Positions 1 through 6,537 of a DNA stretch of 10,675 nucleotides are shown here, in pieces. The stretch comes from Thermococcus sp. (lineage in GTDB: Archaea; Methanobacteriota_B; Thermococci; Thermococcales; Thermococcaceae). The stretch is from NCBI RefSeq assembly GCF_027066465.1, contig NZ_JAMONU010000105.1, positions 1 to 10,675 on the forward strand, read 5' to 3'. The position numbers were made by a program, and so were the translations under genes. The notes under the pieces are model-generated. The model had not been told where the DNA came from. It ran no database searches and saw nothing but the letters and a program-made list of their open reading frames with translations. Each line of letters starts with the position of its first letter. Position 1 is the stretch's first letter.

Positions 1-136
1 TCCTCAGCGTCGTTGTCTTTCCGCAGCCGCTCGGACCGAGCAGCGTTAGGAACTCGCCGTCCCTCACCGAGATGTCAACGCGAAGCTCGAAGCCCTCCCA
101 CCGTTTGGAAACGTCCCTAAGCTCAACGCTCACCAT
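1..136 (-). CDS. ABC transporter ATP-binding protein, N-terminal fragment (gene continues past the window edge)
   Basis: This is the nucleotide-binding subunit that would power the permease encoded just upstream; it acts at the cytoplasmic face of the membrane. Only the first 45 residues are in the window. They begin MVSVELRDVSKRW, the usual first strand of an importer ATPase, and reach a textbook Walker A motif GPSGCGKT at residues 34-41, which binds ATP phosphates. The signature LSGGQ and Walker B motifs lie outside. The ATG at 136-134 overlaps the permease stop codon in the string ATGGTGA, a 7-base overlap that suggests translational coupling. A GGTGAGGAGG ribosome-binding sequence sits just upstream, inside the last permease codons. 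The family is seen directly; the transported substrate cannot be told from this fragment. Confidence 0.93.
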   Translation of the reverse strand, partial: MVSVELRDVSKRWEGFELRVDISVRDGEFLTLLGPSGCGKTTTLR

Positions 137-1755
137 ACCTCCTCACCTATCCTCTCGATGATTATGAAGCCGAGCGCGGATATCACCATAAGCAGTACTG
201 CGAGGGCCGATGCACTGCCGAACTGCCTCGCGCCGAGGAACTTGTAGACCGCTATCGTCATCGTCGTGTATTCCGGGGTCGCGAGCATGTAGGTTGCCCC
301 AAGCTCGGCTATGCTCATCGCGAAGGCGAATATAGCCCCAACAACGAGTCCGCCTGCCGCGAGGGGAAGCTCGACCTTCAGGAAGGCTTTCAGCTCCCTC
401 GCTCCCAGACTCAGCGCCGCCTCGTAGAGGTTCTTTTTAATCTTCTTGAGGCTCGTTGAAACAGCCCTCAGAACGAATGGGTAGGCTATAACGGTGTGAG
501 CTATCGCGATAATCCAGAAGGTGTAGTAGAGCGGCGTGCTGTGGAAGAACTTGATGTAGGCGAGGCCTATGGTTATCGGTGAGCTCGCCAGCGGGAGCAT
601 CGCGAGGACGTCGAAGAGCCTCTTCCCCCTGAAGTTCCAGCGGTGGAGCGCGTAGGCTATCGGCAGTGCCACGAGGGTTGAAAAGACCACCGTTGCGAAG
701 CCAAAGGCGAGGGAGTTCTTTATCGCACCGAGCGTCGAGGTCCCGAACATGGGGTTGTACTCAGGGGAGAAAACCCTTACGTAGTTCTCCAGGCTGAGGT
801 GTCCGTTGAAAAGGAGCGAGTCGTAAACTACAGCCAGGAGCGGTGCGACTATGAAAAGGAAGACAATGAGAGAGTAGAGGACGATGAGAACGCCTTTAAT
901 TCCCCTGAAGTCTGAGAGTGAGAGCCTCCTCGGTTTCCTCATTACCCTCTGCTCCTCCCTCTTCGCGTAGGCGTCGAGGGAGCGGAGGTAGAGGTACATG
1001 AAGAGGGCGCTCAGGGCCATCTGGATAGTTGCCAGCGCCGCGCCGGTCCTGAAGTCGAGGAGGGTCATCACGGATGTGAAGATGTCCACCTCGATTGTGG
1101 CGTACTTGTAGCCGCCGAGGATTAGCGGAATTGAGAAGCTCAGGAAGCAGAAGACGAACGTCAGCATCGCCGACGCGAAGATTGCCGGCGAGATTAAAGG
1201 CAGGGTTACCTTCCAGAAGAGCCTAAAGCCCCTCGCACCGAGCGTCTCGGCCATCTCCTCGTAGTGCGGATTAACGCGCTGCCAGAGTGAGGAAACCATT
1301 CTGACCACTATCGGGAAGTTGTAGAAGGCGTGGGCGATGAGGATTGCCTTCCACGTGTAGATTATTCCCGGATTGTGGCCGATGAGCTGGGCTATGAAGC
1401 CGTCCCTTCCGAAGAGGAGGACGAAGCCGAGGGCGACCATTATGCTCGGCATGACGAACGGAACCGTCAGGATTGCCCTGATGACCCTTTTGCCTGGGAA
1501 GTCGTAGTTGGCGAAGATGTACGCTCCCGGCAAACCGAGGAGGAGCGTCAGAATCGTCGAGGCTATCGCCTGCTCGATTGTGAACGCTATAACACCCCGG
1601 TGGTAGCTGTTCTCCAGAACAGCCGATACGAACTTCAGGGTTGGGCCGTTCTCCCAGAGGCCCATCTTGAGAATATCCGCCATTGGCAGGTAGAAGAAAA
1701 CCAGCAGGAACACCAGCGGGAAGGCTATGATTGGGTAGCTCGGCCTGAACCTCAT
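130..1755 (-). CDS. Fused two-domain ABC importer permease, ThiP/FbpB (thiamine or Fe3+) class
   Basis: This is an integral membrane permease of 541 residues in which two binding-protein-dependent transport domains are joined in one chain. Each half carries the EAA loop that docks on the ATPase: around residues 166-187 (ETLGARGF...VTLPL) and 444-464 (YEAALSLGA...VELPL). Hydrophobic segments are spread over both halves, consistent with about twelve membrane helices, with a charged linker near residues 262-285. The length and the C-terminal GATYMLATPEYTTMTIAVY stretch fit the COG1178 group (thiamine ThiP, ferric-iron FbpB/AfuB). Substrate is not settled by sequence alone. The start was set at the ATG at 1755 because an upstream in-frame extension to 1992 would run back through the divergent peptidase gene. 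No Shine-Dalgarno is visible, and a TATA element ends about 22 nt upstream, so the mRNA is probably leaderless. No substrate-binding protein gene lies in the window; it may follow the ATPase or lie elsewhere. Confidence 0.92.
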   Translation of the reverse strand: MRFRPSYPIIAFPLVFLLVFFYLPMADILKMGLWENGPTLKFVSAVLENSYHRGVIAFTIEQAIASTILTLLLGLPGAYIFANYDFPGKRVIRAILTVPFVMPSIMVALGFVLLFGRDGFIAQLIGHNPGIIYTWKAILIAHAFYNFPIVVRMVSSLWQRVNPHYEEMAETLGARGFRLFWKVTLPLISPAIFASAMLTFVFCFLSFSIPLILGGYKYATIEVDIFTSVMTLLDFRTGAALATIQMALSALFMYLYLRSLDAYAKREEQRVMRKPRRLSLSDFRGIKGVLIVLYSLIVFLFIVAPLLAVVYDSLLFNGHLSLENYVRVFSPEYNPMFGTSTLGAIKNSLAFGFATVVFSTLVALPIAYALHRWNFRGKRLFDVLAMLPLASSPITIGLAYIKFFHSTPLYYTFWIIAIAHTVIAYPFVLRAVSTSLKKIKKNLYEAALSLGARELKAFLKVELPLAAGGLVVGAIFAFAMSIAELGATYMLATPEYTTMTIAVYKFLGARQFGSASALAVLLMVISALGFIIIERIGEEVW

Positions 1756-1770
1756 GGGCAAAACTCGTTT

Positions 1771-1790
1771 TTGACTCTTTATAAGTCTTG
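1771..1790. promoter_or_regulatory. Shared divergent TATA element between the permease and peptidase genes
   Basis: The string GACTCTTTATAAGTC (1773-1787) reads as a TATA-like box on both strands: TTTATAAG forward and CTTATAAAG in reverse. In reverse it ends about 22 nt before the permease ATG, predicting a leaderless transcript. Forward it lies about 55-60 nt before the peptidase ATG at 1841, predicting a leader of roughly 30 nt that includes the GGGTGAT ribosome-binding site at 1831-1837. The outer GACT/AGTC bases form a small palindrome. Promoter function is inferred from position and sequence only. Confidence 0.55.
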
Positions 1791-1840
1791 ATTGAGCAAG
1801 TTTGTTAAATCTCCCTAGATACCTAATAACGGGTGATACC

Positions 1841-2863
1841 ATGAAGGCCCCCGAGCTGGGAATCAAAATAGGTGTTTTCGAGCACGGGAGGAGGAATTCG
1901 ATGGCTGACTTGGGGGTTAAAGTCGGCCATGCGACTCTCATCGAGGGAGAAGACGTCAGAACCGGCGTGACCGTTCTCCTACCGCCGGTCAAAAACCCCT
2001 ACAAAGAGAGGCTCTTCTCGGCCACTTTCGTCATGAACGGCTTCTCCAAGCCGATAGGCTTCGTTCAGGTTGACGAGCTCGGCTACATCGAGACGCCGAT
2101 AGCGTTAACCAACACGCTGAGCGTCTACACGGTCGCGAGCGCGGTTGTGAAGCACATGATTGAAATGAACCCCGATTTGAAGAGCGTTTCCCCTGTCGTC
2201 ATGGAGTGCAACGATTCCTATCTCAACAACATCAGGAAGATGGCCGTTGAGGAGGAGCACTACTTCGAGGCGGTCAAAAACGCCTCACTGGACTTCGAGG
2301 AAGGAGCGGTTGGAGCGGGAACCGGAATGAGCGCCTTCGAGTTCAAGGGCGGGATAGGCTCCTCTTCGAGGGTTGTTGAAATTGGCGGTGAGAAATACAC
2401 CGTTGCCTCGCTCGTTCTGGCGAACTTTGGAAAGCGGGAAGATTTGACAATCGCCGGCGTTCCGGTCGGCCTTAGGCTGAAGGATTACCCGGGAAGGGGG
2501 ACAGTAGGAAGGGGTAGCATCTCGATGGTTGTTGCAACCGATGCCCCGCTGACGGCGAGGCAGCTTAGAAGACTCGCGAAGAGGGCTATAATAGGTCTCG
2601 CGAGGACCGGCGGCTACGCCTATCACGGCAGCGGCGATGTCGTCCTGGCCTTTTCGACGGCCCAGACCGTTCCCCTTGATAAGGAGCCGCACCTCATCAG
2701 CTTTCTGCCCGACAACGCCCTCAGCAGACTATTTAAGGCGACCGCAGAGGCGACGGAGGAGGCTATAATCAACGCCCTACTTCAAGCTAAAACCGTTGAG
2801 GGCAACGGCCACGTGAGGTACGCCCTTCCGGTTGAGGAGGTTCTCAAAATGCTCCGCTCCTGA
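1841..2863 (+). CDS. P1 family (DmpA/S58-like) self-processing aminopeptidase
   Basis: This 340-residue protein matches the DmpA/P1 peptidase family, N-terminal nucleophile hydrolases that cut themselves between a Gly and a Ser to free the catalytic Ser. The N-terminal part shows NSMADLGVKVGHATL and a glycine-rich core GAVGAGTGMSAFEFKGGIGS (residues 156-174). The expected processing site is visible as GRGSISMVVATDAPL, which makes Ser226 the predicted nucleophile and new N-terminus of the small subunit. The family removes N-terminal residues from short peptides or D-amino-acid amides; the substrate here is unknown. There is no signal peptide or membrane segment, so it should be cytoplasmic. 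The ATG at 1841 was chosen because GGGTGAT lies 3 nt upstream and the protein then opens with family-like sequence. An upstream TTG at 1802 would add 13 unlikely residues. It is divergent from the permease and stands alone. Confidence 0.92.
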   Translation: MKAPELGIKIGVFEHGRRNSMADLGVKVGHATLIEGEDVRTGVTVLLPPVKNPYKERLFSATFVMNGFSKPIGFVQVDELGYIETPIALTNTLSVYTVASAVVKHMIEMNPDLKSVSPVVMECNDSYLNNIRKMAVEEEHYFEAVKNASLDFEEGAVGAGTGMSAFEFKGGIGSSSRVVEIGGEKYTVASLVLANFGKREDLTIAGVPVGLRLKDYPGRGTVGRGSISMVVATDAPLTARQLRRLAKRAIIGLARTGGYAYHGSGDVVLAFSTAQTVPLDKEPHLISFLPDNALSRLFKATAEATEEAIINALLQAKTVEGNGHVRYALPVEEVLKMLRS

Positions 2864-2870
2864 GTTCACA

Positions 2871-2913
2871 CCTTTTATTACTCTGGTTCAACATTAAAAA
2901 CAAAAAAATTTTT
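2871..2913 (+). terminator. Possible T-tract terminator after the peptidase gene
   Basis: Downstream of the peptidase stop codon are CCTTTTATT (2871-2879) and an A7T5 tract (2902-2913). Archaeal RNA polymerase commonly terminates on T-rich non-template tracts without a hairpin, so these are plausible 3' ends. No stable stem was seen. Weak evidence. Confidence 0.35.
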
Positions 2914-2940
2914 CGATGCAACCGTATAAACACTGCAGAT

Positions 2941-2957
2941 GCGAAATTCTTAAATAT
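2941..2957 (+). promoter_or_regulatory. BRE/TATA promoter of the radical SAM gene
   Basis: A purine-rich BRE-like stretch (CGAAAT) is followed by CTTAAATAT at 2949-2957. A transcript start about 25 nt downstream falls near 2978, just before the GGTGGTGAG ribosome-binding site at 2980-2988, giving a short leader. Another TATA-like string, GTATAAAC near 2925-2932, is a weaker alternative. Confidence 0.6.
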
Positions 2958-2975
2958 GAAGTTTTTCCTTCATAT
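2954..2975. promoter_or_regulatory. Perfect 8-bp inverted repeat between TATA box and transcript start (candidate operator)
   Basis: The arms ATATGAAG (2954-2961) and CTTCATAT (2968-2975) are exact reverse complements separated by 6 nt. They begin inside the TATA box and end just before the predicted transcript start at about 2978. A repressor bound here would block TFB/TBP or polymerase loading. The spacing fits a dimeric helix-turn-helix regulator. Because the arms lie upstream of the inferred start they should not form an RNA hairpin. The regulator is unknown, and I do not recognise the motif as the glycolytic TATCAC-N5-GTGATA motif or a SurR site. Confidence 0.5.
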
Positions 2976-2990
2976 CATTGGTGGTGAGAA

Positions 2991-4598
2991 ATGGTGAGGG
3001 TGGTTTTAACAACGGATGAGACCCTCACGAGCACGTATCATGACGTTCCTCTGCTGGACTTCCTCGGCTGTGCCCCCTACGATAAGCTCCCCCACTGGAT
3101 TTACAGGATACTCGACAGCCAGGTTCCGGATGAAAACGGCGTCCTGACTCAGGCTCCCTACGGCTTAAGGAAGATTGAGGCCGCTCTTTTAAGGGACGGT
3201 TTTAAGAGGGATGAGGTGGTCGTTGCCCATCCGAGGAAGGTGGAGAAGTTCATTGACGAGGACACCACGATAGTTTCCCTCTACGAGATGGACCCGCTCG
3301 GCCTCGGCCCCGTGAGCATGATGTTCACGAACGGCGGCCAGTGGAGGAACTACACGAGCGTCAAGTTCAAGGAGCTTGTTGAGAGGATAAACAGGGTCAG
3401 GGAGAGAAGGAACCTCAAGTTCAAGCTCGTCGTCGGCGGTCCCGGGGCCTGGCAGCTCGACTTCAAAAGGGAGGAGCGCGAGAGGCTCAAGATAGACCAC
3501 GTGATAATCGGCGAGGGCGACCACGTCGTTGGAGAGCTTTTCAGGGACATCGAGAGCGGGAGCGCCGATGAGACCATAACCATAAGAACCTGGCCCAGGG
3601 TGGAGCAGATTCCAACGATAGTCGCCCCCTCCTACAAGGGACTCGTCGAGGTCATGAGGGGCTGCGGGAGGGGCTGTCGCTTCTGCGAGCCCAACCTCAG
3701 GGTCGCCCGCTTCATTCCCCTCGAGAACATAGAGAAGGAGATTGCCCTTAACGTGAGGTACGGGATAGACCACGCGTGGCTTCACAGCGAGGACATATTC
3801 CTCTACAAGGTGCAGGACAGGAAGAACTTCTACCCGAACGTCGAGGCGGTGATAGAGCTGTTCGCGATGGCGAGGAAGTACACGAGGCACGTGAACCCCA
3901 CCCACGGAACGGTTGCGGCCGCCTTAGCGGCCCCGGGAATGATTGAGGCTCTCTCCGATATAGTTGAGGCGGGACCCAACCACTGGGTCGGCATACAGGT
4001 CGGCTTTGAGACGGCCGCGCCCGAGCTTATAGGGAAGTACATGAACAACAAGATGAAGCCGTTCTCCCCCGAGGAGTGGCCCTGGGTTCTCCTCAACGGA
4101 ACCTACGTCTTCAACAAAAACTACTGGTTCCCGGCCTACACAACCATACTCGGACTTCCGGGGGACACCGATGAGTACGAGATAGAGACGGCACGGCTTA
4201 TAATCACGATGGAGAGGGAACTCGAGGAAAAGCTCGGTAGCAGGGCTCACTTCACGGTGACGCCGCTGGCCTTCGTTCCGATGGGCCTCCTTAAGGGTGA
4301 GGAGTTCTACAGGATTGAGGACATGATAACCTACGGCCAGTTCCTCCACCTCTACTACGCCTGGAGGCACCTCGGCAGGGAAGTGATAAGGGGTCTGCCG
4401 CAGCTCCTCAGGGGCAACCCGTTCCTCATTCCGTTCTATCCGCTCGCGCGCTTCGGCGTGAGGGTCGTCCTGAAGCAGATAGAGAAGTGGGGCAAAAAGA
4501 AGGGCTACGAGGTTAAGCCCCTCGAACCCCTCGATGTACACATCGAGGTTGAGGAGCACAGGTGGTTCAGCCAGCCGAGCCTCGCCGAGGCCTACTAA
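2991..4598 (+). CDS. Radical SAM protein with N-terminal B12-binding-like domain, function unknown
   Basis: This 535-residue protein has the radical SAM cluster motif CGRGCRFC, with Cys225, Cys229 and Cys232 spaced CxxxCxxC to hold the [4Fe-4S] cluster that cleaves S-adenosylmethionine. Residues 1-215 look like the cobalamin-binding-type Rossmann domain that precedes many radical SAM enzymes: YGLRKIEAALLRDGF, then VVVAHP, then KLVVGGPGAW and HVIIGEGD. The DxHxxG motif of base-off B12 binders is not seen. The barrel continues with a Glu/Asp-rich strand (HSEDIF, 265-270) and a GxQxGFET-like stretch (WVGIQVGFETAAPELIGKYM, 332-351). The C-terminal 150 residues are mixed aromatic and basic. Cysteines are few outside the motif (one at residue 27), so an extra C-terminal cluster is unlikely. 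The ATG is preceded by GGTGGTGAG two bases upstream. It is a single-gene unit with its own promoter and palindrome. The reaction and substrate cannot be named from the sequence. Confidence 0.88.
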   Translation: MVRVVLTTDETLTSTYHDVPLLDFLGCAPYDKLPHWIYRILDSQVPDENGVLTQAPYGLRKIEAALLRDGFKRDEVVVAHPRKVEKFIDEDTTIVSLYEMDPLGLGPVSMMFTNGGQWRNYTSVKFKELVERINRVRERRNLKFKLVVGGPGAWQLDFKREERERLKIDHVIIGEGDHVVGELFRDIESGSADETITIRTWPRVEQIPTIVAPSYKGLVEVMRGCGRGCRFCEPNLRVARFIPLENIEKEIALNVRYGIDHAWLHSEDIFLYKVQDRKNFYPNVEAVIELFAMARKYTRHVNPTHGTVAAALAAPGMIEALSDIVEAGPNHWVGIQVGFETAAPELIGKYMNNKMKPFSPEEWPWVLLNGTYVFNKNYWFPAYTTILGLPGDTDEYEIETARLIITMERELEEKLGSRAHFTVTPLAFVPMGLLKGEEFYRIEDMITYGQFLHLYYAWRHLGREVIRGLPQLLRGNPFLIPFYPLARFGVRVVLKQIEKWGKKKGYEVKPLEPLDVHIEVEEHRWFSQPSLAEAY

Positions 4599-5440
4599 AC
4601 CCTTATCTCCTCGTACTTTTTCTTCATCAGGAGGGCGTCCTCCTCGATGTTGGGGCTCTCGCTTATGACGACGCCCTTGACGCGGAACTCCTTGAGAACC
4701 CTGAGCAGGTCTTCCCACTTTATATCGCTCTCCCTGAGGGGAAGGTGCCGCTTTTCTCCCTTCTCTGTGTACTCGATGCCGCTCATGTGGATGTGCATGT
4801 TGTCCAAAGCTTCTCTTCCCAGACGGTCTTCGATGTAGCTGAGCATCTCGCGCCACTCTTCAATTGAGTTGCACTTCCCCCTGTTCCTCGCGTGGGCGTG
4901 GGCGAAGTCTATTGCCGGGAGGACTGTTTCAAGCTCCTCGCTGAGCTTTACTATCTCCCTCAGCTCCCCGAACTGCGTTGGCTTTCCCGTCAGCTCGGGC
5001 CTGAGCCACACCTTTATTCCCCTGTCGAGTAGCTCGCGCTCTACTTCCTTCAGCGCGTCCCTTATCCTGCTGTACACCTTCGCCGGGTCCTGCTTCATGT
5101 AGTAGCCGGCGTGAAAGACGACGCTCCAGCCTCCCGCCTGATAGAGCCTCTCGGCGCTCTGGATTATCCGCTTTTTGCTGGCTTCAACCTTTGCCTTCTC
5201 GCTCGCGTTGAGGTTGATGTAGTAGGGCGCGTGGGCCGTGAGAAGGACGTCGTGCTTTTTGGCGACGTACTTGATTTTCTTCGCGAGTTCCGGCTTCAGA
5301 TTAACCCCCCTGACGAACTCCAGCTCCATGGCATCTAACCCGAGGTTCCTCACGTGGATTATGCCGTCTATCGTTGAGCGCTTCGGCGTTGAGAGGGGTA
5401 TCCCGGCGGTTCCAAAGCGCAGTCTGTCGACCTTAAACAT
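4595..5440 (-). CDS. Endonuclease IV-like (Nfo family / AP endonuclease 2) TIM-barrel protein
   Basis: This 281-residue protein resembles deoxyribonuclease IV, a zinc TIM-barrel enzyme that cuts DNA 5' of abasic sites. The metal-ligand pattern is largely visible: His70 (LTAHAPYY), His110 (VVFHAGYY), Glu149 (LRPELTGK), Asp178 and His181 (IDFAHAHA), His218 (HIHMSG), His232 (KRHLPL) and Glu261 (SESPN). These match E. coli Nfo H69, H109, E145, D179, H182, H216, H231 and E261 in order and almost in number. The Asp of the Nfo D-x-H pair (D229) is not in its expected place; Lys230 is there, with Glu229 beside it, so activity may differ. The N-terminus (RFGTAGIPLST) also differs from bacterial Nfo. 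The ATG at 5440 was chosen over the GTG at 5449 because GGTGAG sits 4 nt upstream of the ATG. The gene lies 32 nt after the coiled-coil gene, probably in the same operon, and its TAG overlaps the radical SAM TAA in the shared string CTAA. Confidence 0.85.
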   Translation of the reverse strand: MFKVDRLRFGTAGIPLSTPKRSTIDGIIHVRNLGLDAMELEFVRGVNLKPELAKKIKYVAKKHDVLLTAHAPYYINLNASEKAKVEASKKRIIQSAERLYQAGGWSVVFHAGYYMKQDPAKVYSRIRDALKEVERELLDRGIKVWLRPELTGKPTQFGELREIVKLSEELETVLPAIDFAHAHARNRGKCNSIEEWREMLSYIEDRLGREALDNMHIHMSGIEYTEKGEKRHLPLRESDIKWEDLLRVLKEFRVKGVVISESPNIEEDALLMKKKYEEIRV

Positions 5441-5472
5441 TTCTCTCACCGGGTTAATTAGGATGCCCTAAC

Positions 5473-6537
5473 TTAAAAGTCTACCTCAACGTTTTCACCG
5501 AGGATCTTTTCCATGAGCTTAAGCTCTTCCTCAAGCTCCTCCCGCAGGTGCTCAAGCTTTCTCTCAAGCTTCTTGATTGAGTCCTCGACTTCGAGAATCT
5601 CCCTCTCGATTTCTCTGATGTTGTCCTCAAGGGTTCTCAGCGATTCTTTTTTCTCCTCAAGAATCCGCTGCCTTTTCGCTATTTCCTCCTCCAGTTTCCT
5701 GACCTCGGCGACCTTCTCATCGAGGTTTTTGAGAATCCACTCCGCCGATTTCCTGGCCTTTCCCTCAAAGCTGTTTCTCATGTTTGATACAAGCTCCAGA
5801 AACTCCTTCGGTCTTTGAATGGCGACCCCGCTGTCCCGCGCAACCTCGTCGGCCAGTCCGCCCAGGCGCATTCTTCTCAGCGGTTTTTGAAGTTTTGAAA
5901 CCTTTGAGCGGACTTCTATCTCGATTCGCCTCTTTGCGGCTTCAAGCTCCTTTATCTCGCTCTCCACATCGTCTATGCCCTCTTCCCGGGCTTTTTTCTC
6001 GAGTTCGTTTTTCTTCTCTTTGAGGGATTTTTGAAGTCTTTCCAGCCTCTCCTTTTCCCTCTCAAGTTCGGAGCTTGTTTCTTTAATATCCTCAATGATT
6101 TCCGGTAGCCTAACTTCAGGCACGCTGAGCCCCTCAAGTTCCCTAACGTACTCAACGTAGTCCTCGTTCATCTCCTTGAGTAGCCTGTTGATTCCGTAGA
6201 GTTCTTTTTCAAAGACCATGAGGAGGTACCTTCCGTGGTCCACGTGGAGCTTCGCCAGTTCGGGAAGCCTCTTGCCGAGGTCTTCAACCGTCTCAACGCC
6301 GTCCAGGGCCCTTCGCAGGGCGGAGACGTACTTCTCCCTGTCCGTGAGAATCCTCTTCGCAAGCTTTTCGTCTATCCCTTTTGGGAGCTTTTTCTTTTCA
6401 AGGGAGGAGAGCCCCTTTAGGATTTCTTTCTTTTTCTTGACGACCTTCCTGTTGAACTCCTTCCTGAGCCTTTTCAACCTCTTTATGCTTTCTTCACGCC
6501 TCTGCTCGTACTCCTCTATCGCCCTCTTCAGCTTCAA
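5473..6537 (-). CDS. Long coiled-coil protein, function unknown
   Basis: This is a 354-residue, extremely charged (Glu/Lys/Arg/Leu) protein with no signal peptide or membrane segment. Three regions can be seen: a basic helical N-terminus (1-135, with KKKKEIL and EKKKLPKG), a heptad-rich coiled coil at about 145-222, a short glycine-containing interruption (RLGGLADEVARDSGVAI, 224-240) with a helical patch, and a second coiled coil at about 272-345. Two coiled coils joined by a compact segment could fold back as an antiparallel hairpin, as in SMC-type arms, but no Walker motifs are present. The start is a TTG at 6537 preceded by GGGTGG (6550-6545) with 7 nt spacing. The first 44 bases overlap the end of the DUF373 gene in another frame, implying coupled translation. 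I do not recognise a named family. Its role is probably scaffolding or interaction with its operon partners (inference). Confidence 0.82.
   Translation of the reverse strand: MKLKRAIEEYEQRREESIKRLKRLRKEFNRKVVKKKKEILKGLSSLEKKKLPKGIDEKLAKRILTDREKYVSALRRALDGVETVEDLGKRLPELAKLHVDHGRYLLMVFEKELYGINRLLKEMNEDYVEYVRELEGLSVPEVRLPEIIEDIKETSSELEREKERLERLQKSLKEKKNELEKKAREEGIDDVESEIKELEAAKRRIEIEVRSKVSKLQKPLRRMRLGGLADEVARDSGVAIQRPKEFLELVSNMRNSFEGKARKSAEWILKNLDEKVAEVRKLEEEIAKRQRILEEKKESLRTLEDNIREIEREILEVEDSIKKLERKLEHLREELEEELKLMEKILGENVEVDF

Noticed and set aside
1787..1800. CTTG-ATTGAG-CAAG small palindrome near the permease promoter
   Set aside because: Four-base arms are expected by chance in A/T-rich intergenic DNA.
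1802..1840. TTG start for the P1 peptidase at 1802
   Set aside because: No ribosome-binding site upstream; the ATG at 1841 has GGGTGAT and gives the expected family N-terminus.
1756..1992. 79-residue upstream extension of the permease
   Set aside because: It lies across the divergent peptidase promoter and coding start, is not hydrophobic or permease-like, and an ATG with a well-placed TATA box exists at 1755.
3189..3905. Long minus-strand open frame inside the radical SAM gene (also frames at 3924-4856 and 1330-1791)
   Set aside because: These are antisense shadows caused by high G/C third positions; they show low-complexity Pro/Val/Glu/Arg sequence and no start signals.
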